From: JAJTHC01 sp044358835
GTDB lineage: Bacteria > Cyanobacteriota > Vampirovibrionia > Vampirovibrionales > JAJTHC01
Assembly (NCBI GenBank): GCA_044358835.1
Contig: JBIKNF010000001.1
Span: 196,604 to 260,603, forward strand
Direction of reading: 5' to 3'
DNA length: 64,000 nucleotides
Shown: one piece after another, positions 23,899-32,273 of the stretch
Numbering within the stretch: position 1 is the first letter of the stretch
Layout: the number at the start of each line of letters is the position of its first letter
The notes under the pieces: generated by a model
What the model was told of the DNA's origin: nothing
The model's database searches: none
Seen by the model: only the letters and a program-made list of their open reading frames with translations
Made by a program: the position numbers and the translations under genes

Positions 23899-25059
23899 AT
23901 GATGATGGTGCTTTCGCAAGAAGAAATTGACAGTTTACTTTCCACTATTTCCACAGGGTCTGCTTCTAATGCCGCAGCAGCGACTAGTGCAGAAGCGGGT
24001 GCGGTGATTCTTCAAGAAGCCCCCCAATCTGCTGGTGGGAATGAAGGGCGCCACCCTAGTATTTTGGAAATGGTTAATGCGGAAAAAGAAAAAAATTATA
24101 AGGTTTATAATTTTAAGCGCCCTGACAAATTTTCTAAAGATCAGTTGCGTGCCTTAGAAACGATTCATGAATCGTTTGCGCGTAATACAGGGCTTTTGTT
24201 GACGTCCTTTTTAAGAACAAACGTTGAAATTGATGTGGTTTCAGTGGATCAACTGACTTACAACGAATTGGTACGTTCCATGCCGCGTCCCATTTCAGTG
24301 GGCATTGTGGAAGGGCCACCTTTTTTAGGTCAAATGTTGCTAGGCGTTAGCCATGAAATTACCATGTGTGTGATTGATCGTATGTTGGGAGGCGCCGGCG
24401 GTGGACGCGGGAAGCCTCGAGAGTTAAGTGACATTGAAGCCAATATGATGCAACGTACTTTCATGAAAATGTTAAAAAATCTTAATGAAAGCTGGAAGGG
24501 CATTGCCCCAGTAAAATATGCCCTAAAAGCCTTAGAAGAAAGTTACCACCTGATTCAAATTACCCCACCGGGAGAAATCATTGCAGCCGTAACGCTTGAA
24601 GTGACGGTGGGCAATCAAGATTCAGGCTTAATTAGTCTTTGCTACCCTTACCCAATGCTTGAAAAATATATTAATTCATTGAGTTCGTCGCACTTATTTA
24701 CGACCAAAGACACCGAAGAAAATGAAGAAATCCCTACCTTTGAAGACGAATTACTTGAAAAAATGTATTACGCCCAAGTGCCTTTGGCCGTCTTGGTGGG
24801 GGGTACCCGCATGAATGTCGCTAAAGTGCTTGAACTCAAACAGGGCGATGTCATTCGCTTGGATCGGCTCGCAGGAAATGATTTATTAATGTGTATTAAC
24901 CATAAACCCAAGTTTTTTTGTCAACCTGGGGTGCTACGTCAAAACATGGCCGTGTGCATTCAAGAAAAAGTACCTGAACCACAGGCCTTGAAAGGCTTTG
25001 CCTTAGATGCTTCTAGTGGTGACGCTTTAGAAGATGACTTACACCCCAGCATTTTTTAA
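23899..25059 (+). CDS. fliM: Flagellar motor switch protein FliM
   Basis: A protein of 386 residues from the ATG triplet at 23899, which sits 11 bases after AGGA; an earlier ATG at 23890 is too close to that box. The N-terminal peptide VLSQEEIDSLLS is the CheY-P binding motif. The middle domain has the MLGGAGGG loop (GGxG) that contacts FliG, and the C-terminal SpoA-like domain (about 300-370) contains LELKQGDVIRLDR. It forms the C-ring with FliY and FliG in the cytoplasm. It is followed 82 bases later by the fliY-type gene. Confidence 0.96.
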   Translation: MMMVLSQEEIDSLLSTISTGSASNAAAATSAEAGAVILQEAPQSAGGNEGRHPSILEMVNAEKEKNYKVYNFKRPDKFSKDQLRALETIHESFARNTGLLLTSFLRTNVEIDVVSVDQLTYNELVRSMPRPISVGIVEGPPFLGQMLLGVSHEITMCVIDRMLGGAGGGRGKPRELSDIEANMMQRTFMKMLKNLNESWKGIAPVKYALKALEESYHLIQITPPGEIIAAVTLEVTVGNQDSGLISLCYPYPMLEKYINSLSSSHLFTTKDTEENEEIPTFEDELLEKMYYAQVPLAVLVGGTRMNVAKVLELKQGDVIRLDRLAGNDLLMCINHKPKFFCQPGVLRQNMAVCIQEKVPEPQALKGFALDASSGDALEDDLHPSIF

Positions 25060-25141
25060 CGACGGGTATGAAACTCCCTCCCCCCCTATTTTTTCAACAC
25101 TTTTTTAGTATTGCTTTTAGAACTTAGAAGGACTCCGCTTC

Positions 25142-26359
25142 ATGATGATGGCACTTGATTCTAACCAAACGTCTGATTTAACTCAACTTCTGAACACTTT
25201 TTTTGACAAGGGCGCCACAGGCATGGGCAGAATGATGAGCGTAGACTTAGAGCTACACTCTTTTAAATGCCTTTTAAATGCCCAATGGTCTGATTTACCT
25301 GAACGTTTTGAAAACGACGCGCCTATTATTGGACTCAGTCAACTAAAGGCCAGTACCAAAGAATCCATCGTTCTATTTTTAAAAAGTAAGCAAGGGCTTG
25401 TGTTGGCAGATTTAATGTTAGGGGGTGCCGGCGTACCCACCGATGATTCTTTAAGTGATATGCAAGTGTCTGCTTTAGGGGAAGCCCTTAATCAAATGAT
25501 TAGTGGGGCCGTTCAAGGGGTGAACCCACAACTCAAAACCCCTTTGGCCATGACGCACACGGAAGCCCATATTCAAGACAATGAAAACCTACTGAGTTAT
25601 ACCACCCCCTTTCAAACAGACCCCTTTTATTCGATTCAAGGGACTTGGCTATTGAATGACCACGCCGGATTAAATGAAACCATTGATTTTGTGGCCTTGT
25701 TGAGCGAATCGTTTGCCGAAAGCCTAGTGGGTTTAATGGCTCCGCCTCAAAGCAACGTCGTTACCCCTACTAAAGATGTCGCCACCACAAGCGCTTCCCC
25801 CACAGGCGTGAGTGACGCGAATCCAGGCATTAATGCTCAAAGAACGGCTTACGCGTCAGTGGGAGCCATTGCTGAAGAGCAGACGCTTGGGCAATCCAAC
25901 GCTGCACAAGCAGGGTATGCGTCCTCTGGCTCTTATGGTACTGGGGCGCCTAGCTCTCAACAAAATGGCATTTTGGCAGACACATACACCGGCACAAGAC
26001 CCGGGGCTTCTCCCCCTAAAGCTCCGCAGGCGGGGGCTCAGGTGCAACCCATTCAGTACGAGGGATTTGATCCCAACACGCCTTGCGTCTATGGGGATCA
26101 ACAAGAAAATATGAGCTTGTTGATGGATATTAACCTGAACTTGCATGTGGAACTAGGACGTACGCATTTAAGTATTAAAAACATCCTTGAACTCACCAGA
26201 GGTTCTGTTGTGGAACTGGATCGCGTGGCGGGGGAAGCGGTGGATTTATACGCCAATGGCAAGTTAATTGCTCGTGGAGAAGTCGTCGTTATTGAAGACA
26301 ACTTCGGTTTGCGGGTCACTTCCATTGTTTCCCCTGCAGACCGCCTCAAGGGCTTGTAG
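25142..26359 (+). CDS. fliY: Flagellar motor switch protein FliN/FliY
   Basis: A protein of 405 residues starting with three ATG codons after GAAGGACTCC. The N-terminal part (about 1-200) resembles the CheC-like domain of FliY, with the phosphatase-type signature S-ALG-E-AL-N near 118-125; the distal proline is not at the canonical spacing. A linker of about 120 residues rich in Ala, Ser, Gly and Gln follows. The C-terminal SpoA domain (about 325-405: INLNLHVELGRTHLSIKNIL, then VVELDRVAGE) is classic FliN. It completes the switch complex and may dephosphorylate CheY-P. It is longer than FliN alone (about 140 residues). Confidence 0.92.
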   Translation: MMMALDSNQTSDLTQLLNTFFDKGATGMGRMMSVDLELHSFKCLLNAQWSDLPERFENDAPIIGLSQLKASTKESIVLFLKSKQGLVLADLMLGGAGVPTDDSLSDMQVSALGEALNQMISGAVQGVNPQLKTPLAMTHTEAHIQDNENLLSYTTPFQTDPFYSIQGTWLLNDHAGLNETIDFVALLSESFAESLVGLMAPPQSNVVTPTKDVATTSASPTGVSDANPGINAQRTAYASVGAIAEEQTLGQSNAAQAGYASSGSYGTGAPSSQQNGILADTYTGTRPGASPPKAPQAGAQVQPIQYEGFDPNTPCVYGDQQENMSLLMDINLNLHVELGRTHLSIKNILELTRGSVVELDRVAGEAVDLYANGKLIARGEVVVIEDNFGLRVTSIVSPADRLKGL

Positions 26360-26420
26360 ACTGAAAAACTGTATAACGATTTCTTCTTCTGTTCGGGGAA
26401 GGGAAAAGCGAAAAAAGCGT

Positions 26421-26915
26421 TTAAAAGCCTGAAAAGGGCTTATAGACCGGGTGGCGGGTCAAGCGTTCTTGGCCAAGTAAAATGGGCTGATCCCAATCGT
26501 TTGGGGTGGATGGCACTTGGTACTTTTCTTTGGCGGCCACTAAATGAGGCACTTTGGCCATTTGCGTTTGGATGTTTTGAAAAGAACGCAATTGGTTTAA
26601 TTCTACTTCTAGGCTCATATTTTCTTCATATAACAGTTTAGCGGCTTGGGTTTGCGCGTCTAAACGAGAACTAAGCGCCACCTTCCACGCATACACGGTG
26701 CCTAACATCACTAAAAAAGCAAAAATCAGCATCACGTTAATCAAAGTTAAACGACCAAACAAGCGTTTAAGCCTGCTTTGACGCTTCATGTAATGGGTGG
26801 GGATCGCTTGAACCTTACGGGCAGGGGCGTTGTAGAGTTTAGCACCCCTTTGCTTGAGGGAAGCGTCTTGGGGATCGTACTTGGGAGTAAGCGACGGAAG
26901 AGCAGGGACGACCAT
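26421..26915 (-). CDS. FtsL/DivIC-like bitopic protein (tentative)
   Basis: A protein of 164 residues. A basic cytoplasmic N-terminus (1-54) precedes one membrane helix (about 57-76) and a short heptad-rich coiled coil (about 80-112, LLYEENMSLEVELNQL). FQNIQTQMAKVPHLVAAKE, after the coil, resembles the part of FtsL that follows its leucine zipper. Cell-division function is inferred from topology only. It is convergent with fliY and lies 61 bases downstream of an exported protein gene on the same strand. Confidence 0.5.
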   Translation of the reverse strand: MVVPALPSLTPKYDPQDASLKQRGAKLYNAPARKVQAIPTHYMKRQSRLKRLFGRLTLINVMLIFAFLVMLGTVYAWKVALSSRLDAQTQAAKLLYEENMSLEVELNQLRSFQNIQTQMAKVPHLVAAKEKYQVPSTPNDWDQPILLGQERLTRHPVYKPFSGF

Positions 26916-26976
26916 GAACAGTAAATCTCTTTAGATTGAATAAGGCTTGCTTAAAGATGGCTTTAAAATTATAGCA

Positions 26977-27993
26977 CTAAAAAAAGATTTGTCGCTGTTT
27001 GGGACGCTTCGTTTTAGGGGTGTGGCTTCCTGTTGGTGTCGTTTGGTAATTCTGTGGGGAAGTGCTTGGGTCATGAGGGGTATTCAAAACAGGCACAAAC
27101 CCGTTTTGCGCTACATCTGAAGGAATACGGAACTCATCCACATCCAACAATCGGCTTTCTTCCAGACCCACATGATAGCTCCACAAGCCTAAGGGGTAGC
27201 GAGTTTTTTCAGGGTAATTTGTGTACGCCCAGGCACGCCAGTAAAAGACATCGTTGGATCCTTCTTTCCAGCCCAAGGGTTCAACGTCCCACGCCATGTT
27301 AGCGATTCGAGGGTTCATGCTTTGCCCTTTGCCTAGGGTAATAAAGTGGTAGGCCAAGGCACGGGTGAGTTCTTGATAAAGTGAAATACTGCCTTTTTTA
27401 GCGTCCCAGACCAATACATCACTGGCTCTTAAGCCCGTATAGAGCAATCCTGCACGACGCTTAAATAACAGCCGTTGGCTATTGCTCGACCAATCCACGG
27501 GGGTGAGTGTTTCAAAAGAAAAGTTTTTAGGTTCGCCTTGATTCACCTTCAATAGGGCTGAACGTCTTTGCAACATGGCTTGTTCATCAAAATAACTTAA
27601 ATAGGTTCGGGGGTCTTTGCTGTGTTGAACCGTAGGGGGCGTTAAATCCATGGAAGAACGTACAAACGGCCCTTTAGGCAAAGGCACCCAATACAAGGTG
27701 CTAAAAGTTTGGCGAACATCAGGCAAAAACAAGACTTCCCCATACACGTACCCTGAAAAATCGGGGGCAATGAGCGGATGCGTGCGACGCAAGTACTCTT
27801 CTTCAATCCACCACAAGTCCTGTTCTATAAAGCCCGCAGGGGAGTTATAGGGTTTAAATTGTAGGTCAGCTGGCGCATGGGGAGTGGGTTTGTACGGGAT
27901 CGCGGCCCAACTTGAGGCAAGCATGGTAAGTAAGCTGAGTAAAACCCCGCATGAAAGGAGGCTTCTGCTTAACTTGTGACACCGTGAATCCAT
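26977..27993 (-). CDS. Hypothetical exported protein
   Basis: A protein of 338 residues. The signal peptide has a basic start, a Leu-rich core and the cleavage-like ASSWA/AIP near residue 30. The mature part is rich in Trp, Tyr and Pro with repeated WSS/WDA/YWRAW patterns, suggesting a beta-propeller-like or TolB-like fold, though no clear repeat can be defined. The C-terminus is basic and Pro/Thr-rich. AAAGGTG stands upstream of the ATG. No family recognised. Confidence 0.6.
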   Translation of the reverse strand: MDSRCHKLSRSLLSCGVLLSLLTMLASSWAAIPYKPTPHAPADLQFKPYNSPAGFIEQDLWWIEEEYLRRTHPLIAPDFSGYVYGEVLFLPDVRQTFSTLYWVPLPKGPFVRSSMDLTPPTVQHSKDPRTYLSYFDEQAMLQRRSALLKVNQGEPKNFSFETLTPVDWSSNSQRLLFKRRAGLLYTGLRASDVLVWDAKKGSISLYQELTRALAYHFITLGKGQSMNPRIANMAWDVEPLGWKEGSNDVFYWRAWAYTNYPEKTRYPLGLWSYHVGLEESRLLDVDEFRIPSDVAQNGFVPVLNTPHDPSTSPQNYQTTPTGSHTPKTKRPKQRQIFF

Positions 27994-28103
27994 GCGAAAA
28001 CACCTTTGTGATTGTAGAGCAAGGGTACGTGTGTTTTTCGACGAAACCGCTTTAAGCTGTAATGCCTTCCTTAATTCAGGTTAGCTGAAGGGACTTCCAC
28101 GAC

Positions 28104-28109
28104 TATAAT
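28104..28109 (+). promoter_or_regulatory. TATAAT element in the gene-poor stretch
   Basis: A perfect -10 hexamer within a near-palindrome (GACTATAATATAGTC) flanked by GGGACT..AGTCCC. It could serve either strand: the exported protein gene (minus) or a plus-strand transcript ending at 28575. No strong -35 is visible. Confidence 0.35.
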
Positions 28110-28206
28110 ATAGTCCCGCGTGAAAAATAAGGCTTTTTTAATCGTTTAAAAAACAGACGTTTACAAAGCGTTACAATCACGCAATTTCGACTCCTTGTAA
28201 GCCTTT

Positions 28207-28257
28207 ATTAAGATGTAAGACGCGAGTCACACAAACCACTCGCCCCATCTTCTTAAT
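28207..28257. other. Two-tier hairpin in the 28-kb intergenic stretch
   Basis: The outer stem is ATTAAGATG (28207-28215) with CATCTT-c-TTAAT (28246-28257, one bulge). The inner stem is GCGAGT (28222-28227) with ACTCGC (28238-28243). It lies between a -10 element and a plus-strand terminator, so it may be part of a structured non-coding RNA. Elsewhere 27994-28540 holds no convincing gene; one plus-strand frame at 28273 lacks a ribosome binding site. Confidence 0.45.
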
Positions 28258-28540
28258 CCCTCTGTTCAAAAAATGTCCCCCGCCGAATGCTCCTTGCTTC
28301 TGTGTTCGATTTCGTGCCACCCTCGCCATTTTATGTTGGGCAAGCCTCCCCCCACCTCAAACGGTTTTGGCACGTTATACAGAACGCTCCCTCTCATTTA
28401 CGCACATGGTTCGATTGCTCCTTTGAGTCAGCGCCTTGAAACAATGAAGCTTCAACCTTCTCCCGCCGCACGGCTCACCCCCCTGCTTAACCAAATTTCC
28501 CTCTCTCTATTTTCTCCTCCCTATGATATGCCTATGTCCC

Positions 28541-28575
28541 CCTGTAGTAGATTTATTTCGCTACAGGTTTTTTTT
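28541..28575 (+). terminator. Plus-strand intrinsic terminator without an annotated gene
   Basis: CCTGTAG (28541-28547) pairs perfectly with CTACAGG (28561-28567), followed directly by T8. The U-tract lies on the plus strand, but both flanking genes run on the minus strand, so it should end an unannotated plus-strand transcript. Confidence 0.7.
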
Positions 28576-28590
28576 ATGTTTGGGTTGTTT

Positions 28591-29466
28591 TTAGGGATGC
28601 GTTTGGGGTGGGATCCACAAGGGGGCTTGTTTTTTTGGTTTTTCTGACGCCCTCATCGCAGAAGGTTCTGGGAGTTGAAGCGGTTCCACTTGAATCAAGC
28701 TAGTGGCCATTAAATAACGCCCTTTTTGAGTCAATACGTCTTGTTGAGCTTGAATATCTAAGCCTTTCGCCACCGTTTGGGCGTGTTCTAAAACGTTGCT
28801 AAAGCCATTGGCTTGCCCACTAAGCGAAGTCGCTGAATACGACGGACGCAAGTAAAGGGCTTCTACCACTTCATCAATGCGAGATTCCATGGGCAACCCC
28901 AATCGCTGGGCTTCGCTTAAGTAGTCAAAACCTGTTGGGAGTTTGTACAGCCAGCGCAAGGTCTCTACATCTCGCATAGAAATTTGATTGACGCCGATTT
29001 GGTGCGTGGGGTACATGATGTCTCGAATATGGTTGCTGTGGCCTAAGCCCAAGGCATGCCCAATTTCATGTAAAATGGTGCGTTTGACTTCTTCGGGATT
29101 GTCATAATAATGATGAACGCGACCGTCGCTTAAGCCAATGGAAATTTCAGCGGAATAGATGCGTCCTTTAGGATCCCAAGTATATTCGCAATGCCCTAGG
29201 CTTTTTCGGTCTACCCGTCGCCAAACGACGTTGATTTGAGAATCCTGCAAGGTGCCCACCCGATGAAACGTCACCACACCCCCTGAAAGTCGAGACCACA
29301 ATTCAAAGCCCTGCCAAATCATGTGTTCATAATGCTTGGCTTTATCTTGCTTTTCTTTTTGGTACCAGTGAAAGGGGGCAATGTACACGTGTAACGGAAG
29401 ACCCGTATATTCCCAACGGATCAGTCCAACGTCTTTGATATTGGCCACAAGGTACGTGTCTAGCAT
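28591..29466 (-). CDS. Matrixin-type zinc metalloprotease
   Basis: A protein of 291 residues. The zinc site HEIGHALGLGH (His133, Glu134, His137, His143) and the Met-turn DIMYP (Met151) define an M10-like metzincin. The catalytic domain covers about 20-170, as in matrixins. The remaining 120 residues have no recognisable domain and end in a Pro-rich basic stretch. No signal peptide is visible, which is unusual for a matrixin; the protein may be cytoplasmic, secreted by another route, or start elsewhere. The ATG at 29466 is weakly served by a GAG upstream. Confidence 0.85.
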   Translation of the reverse strand: MLDTYLVANIKDVGLIRWEYTGLPLHVYIAPFHWYQKEKQDKAKHYEHMIWQGFELWSRLSGGVVTFHRVGTLQDSQINVVWRRVDRKSLGHCEYTWDPKGRIYSAEISIGLSDGRVHHYYDNPEEVKRTILHEIGHALGLGHSNHIRDIMYPTHQIGVNQISMRDVETLRWLYKLPTGFDYLSEAQRLGLPMESRIDEVVEALYLRPSYSATSLSGQANGFSNVLEHAQTVAKGLDIQAQQDVLTQKGRYLMATSLIQVEPLQLPEPSAMRASEKPKKQAPLWIPPQTHP

Positions 29467-29638
29467 AAAATCTCAAATAGAATGGGGGACGGGAGTGACA
29501 ATCGTCTTTCCTTGTATTGTATCTAATAATCGGAAAAATGGTGCAGTGTTTCCATTATTAGAAGGAAAGGGCTTTAGGAATTCAACAAAGTCTCGATAAA
29601 TAAGGAACGTGTTCTCCTTTACGACTTAGGTATTTATT

Positions 29639-31795
29639 GTGCAGCTGAATGATTCCCTTAAAACATGGTTAATCACCCTAAAATCACAGCTTTTTTTAGG
29701 CGGTGTGTTGTTGACCTTGATGATCATACTGCTGTGTTCGTTACCTTCGGCTGAATATGAAGCCTTACGGCAATATATGAAATGGCAACAAAAAACAGAA
29801 TCTTCCTTGAATGAAGAAACCCTGATTCTGGGTTTGGACGATAAATCGACCGAGTTTTTAAAGAAACGTTTTCACACCAGCACTTTAAACGATGCGTTTT
29901 ATAAACGTCTGCTCAAAGATTTACAAGCGTTAAAAATAGCGAATGTGGTACTGGTTTTGGCACCAGGGCATACCTATAACACCAAATGGCAAAGTTGGGA
30001 AACAGGCCAGCTAAAAATCACCCAAGGCTTTCCTGTTTCAAAACTACTTGAAGGCGATCGCTATATAGGCGACGAACGAATTGGGATTTATGGCCAGGGT
30101 GAGTTACGCAACGAAGACCTCAACACAAAGTCCTTAGACAGCCTTTATTTTCCGCTTATCTATGCCCCGCAGGATTATACCGAGTTTACTCTAGCCAAGC
30201 AGGCACCGTCTCCCCTGCCGAGCATGGCGATTTCAGGTTTAATGCAACGCTTTAATGCACAAAGCCATTCTAATACAGCTTCATGGTTTGAATCTCAACA
30301 AAAAACCCTTTTACATGAAGGCAAGCTCGTAAAGGTACTGCCTAATCGCCTAACTAAAGCAAAAGAGCTTCAAATCAAGGCGGATGATCACGGACGCCTA
30401 ATGCTACGGTGGTCAAAAAACAGTGGCTATTTTTACGGCGATGTTTTTTCAACACGGCCTGTTACGGATATGATGACCTTGTACCAGCAGTATGACCCTG
30501 CCTTGAGATCTAAGCTTAAAGGAAGCACCGTGGTGCTCACGAATCTAACTTCTATAGGGGCGTTGACACAACGAACGGTGTTGCATGAACGGCACCTTGA
30601 AGCGGATGTGGTGGCCACTGCGATGGACAACATTCAACAAGGCAAGACCTTGCACAAAGCGCCGATTTGGCATACTTGGGTCGCCATGGCGGTGTTATTT
30701 AGCATGAGTTTTTTGCCTCGTTTAGTCATTCGCAAACCGGTTTTCCCGATTATTTTAACTTTAACGAGCATTTCTGTGTATACGTTACTGGCCTGTTTTA
30801 TACCTCGTGCCTTTAATCTCATTTTTCCTTTTGTAACGCCTCCTGCGGTGGCGGTAATTTCTTTTATTGTGGCGGAATACTATTGGCGCATTGTGGAAGA
30901 AAAAAATCTGCGGAACTTGGAATTAAATATGGCTCAATTGGTGTCAAAATCGGTTTTGCGTGAAATCAAAACCAAAAAAACACGTTTGGCGGCGGGGGGC
31001 AAACGGATTGATATTAGTAGCATGTTTGTGGATATTCGTAACTTTACCAATCTTTCTGAAAACTTACCGCCTAAAGAAGTAACCGAAATTTTAAACACGT
31101 GGTACACCCAGATTGAAGAAATTGCCAATGAATACCGCGGAACAGTAGACAAGTTCATGGGGGACGGGGCCTTAATTATGTTTGGGGCGCCTTTAGAATC
31201 CACCCAACATGCGGACATGGCCCTGCGAGCAGGGCGTAAAATGATCGCCGCCAGTGAATCTTTGGCGCTTAAGTGGAAGCAAGAACGAAACATTGACTTT
31301 AGTATCGGGGTGGCGGTCAATAGTGGGTATGCGTTTGTGGGCTTTGTGGGTCCTAAAAACAAGTTGGAATACACGGCTATTGGAGACACTGTCAATACAG
31401 CGGCTCGCTTGCAAGATCAAACCAAAGTGTTTCATACATGTCTTATTTTTTCAGAAAACACCCTAAAGCATTGCCAAAACATTCACGTGGGTTCTGAATT
31501 AAGTAGCTTAGGTAGTATTAAAGTGCGGGGTAAAAACCAGCAGATCCCCATCTACACCTTTGAAGATATGTTTAAGGAAGGCTATACGCAAGCGTCTGTG
31601 TTAGCGGAACAGTCGATGCTTCACGCTTCTGAAGGCCTAGAAGCCGGCGTGGTTGAAAAACAAGCACCGGCTCAACCACTTGCCAAAACAAGTTTAACTC
31701 TAAGTAAAGCCAACCCTTTTTCTGGCAAATTTAATGTAAACCAAAACACGTCAATAAAGCCTTTAAAGCCGTTATTGCCTCCTCAAGATTCCTAG
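29639..31795 (+). CDS. CHASE2-type membrane adenylate cyclase
   Basis: A protein of 718 residues from a GTG (TTAGG upstream). An N-terminal helix (about 18-38) leads into an extracytoplasmic CHASE2-like sensor (about 40-340), followed by three closely spaced helices (about 345-425). The class III cyclase domain (about 455-640) has metal aspartates in FVDIRNFT and FMGDG, substrate lysine in DKFMGDG paired with Thr in EYTAIGD, and NTAAR for transition-state binding. The Lys/Thr pair predicts ATP as substrate. The C-terminal 60 residues are a polar tail. It should make cAMP in response to an envelope signal; this layout is common in Cyanobacteria. Confidence 0.9.
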   Translation: MQLNDSLKTWLITLKSQLFLGGVLLTLMIILLCSLPSAEYEALRQYMKWQQKTESSLNEETLILGLDDKSTEFLKKRFHTSTLNDAFYKRLLKDLQALKIANVVLVLAPGHTYNTKWQSWETGQLKITQGFPVSKLLEGDRYIGDERIGIYGQGELRNEDLNTKSLDSLYFPLIYAPQDYTEFTLAKQAPSPLPSMAISGLMQRFNAQSHSNTASWFESQQKTLLHEGKLVKVLPNRLTKAKELQIKADDHGRLMLRWSKNSGYFYGDVFSTRPVTDMMTLYQQYDPALRSKLKGSTVVLTNLTSIGALTQRTVLHERHLEADVVATAMDNIQQGKTLHKAPIWHTWVAMAVLFSMSFLPRLVIRKPVFPIILTLTSISVYTLLACFIPRAFNLIFPFVTPPAVAVISFIVAEYYWRIVEEKNLRNLELNMAQLVSKSVLREIKTKKTRLAAGGKRIDISSMFVDIRNFTNLSENLPPKEVTEILNTWYTQIEEIANEYRGTVDKFMGDGALIMFGAPLESTQHADMALRAGRKMIAASESLALKWKQERNIDFSIGVAVNSGYAFVGFVGPKNKLEYTAIGDTVNTAARLQDQTKVFHTCLIFSENTLKHCQNIHVGSELSSLGSIKVRGKNQQIPIYTFEDMFKEGYTQASVLAEQSMLHASEGLEAGVVEKQAPAQPLAKTSLTLSKANPFSGKFNVNQNTSIKPLKPLLPPQDS

Positions 31796-32232
31796 CTCAT
31801 TTTTTCAAGACTGGCTTTTAAGGTGTCGGTGTAAGCTTTGAGTTGTTGATTTTCGTCACGGAGTAAAGCAATTTGGGTTTTCAAATCTTCAATTTGCCAT
31901 TTCACTTGTTCTGGAGACAATGCTTGACGTTGGGACTTCCAGTAGTGGACGATGCTTTTATAGGTAGCCATAAAAATAAGCGTTAAACTAATGGCAGAAA
32001 GTAATTTAATGCCCACTAGGATAAAGGCAAAGGGATGTTCCACCCCATAGTAGCTTAGCATGTATTTGGCCAGCAACTCCGCAGAAGGAACGACTTGAGA
32101 AAGCTTCACCAATAGCTGATGCTGAAAGAAGTAAAGCGCTTCAAAGGTGGCAAAGAAAAATAGGCCATACACTAGCGTCCATAAGGGATTGTCTTGTTTT
32201 TGAGGGAAAGGGTCTGAAGCAGGAGCCGTCAT
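31792..32232 (-). CDS. Hypothetical membrane protein with coiled coil
   Basis: A protein of 146 residues with two hydrophobic segments (about 17-37 and 70-91) and a C-terminal coiled coil (about 103-143, WQIEDLKTQIALLRDENQQL). It overlaps the end of the cyclase gene tail-to-tail by four bases. A coiled-coil protein anchored at the cytoplasmic face is likely. No family recognised. Confidence 0.6.
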   Translation of the reverse strand: MTAPASDPFPQKQDNPLWTLVYGLFFFATFEALYFFQHQLLVKLSQVVPSAELLAKYMLSYYGVEHPFAFILVGIKLLSAISLTLIFMATYKSIVHYWKSQRQALSPEQVKWQIEDLKTQIALLRDENQQLKAYTDTLKASLEKMS

Positions 32233-32273
32233 AAAAAATCCTTTATGTTTGATTTCATGGAGGGAGTCACCTT

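Noticed and set aside
28273..28647. Plus-strand frame of 124 residues
   Set aside because: No ribosome binding site; it runs through a strong terminator hairpin and overlaps the end of the metalloprotease gene.
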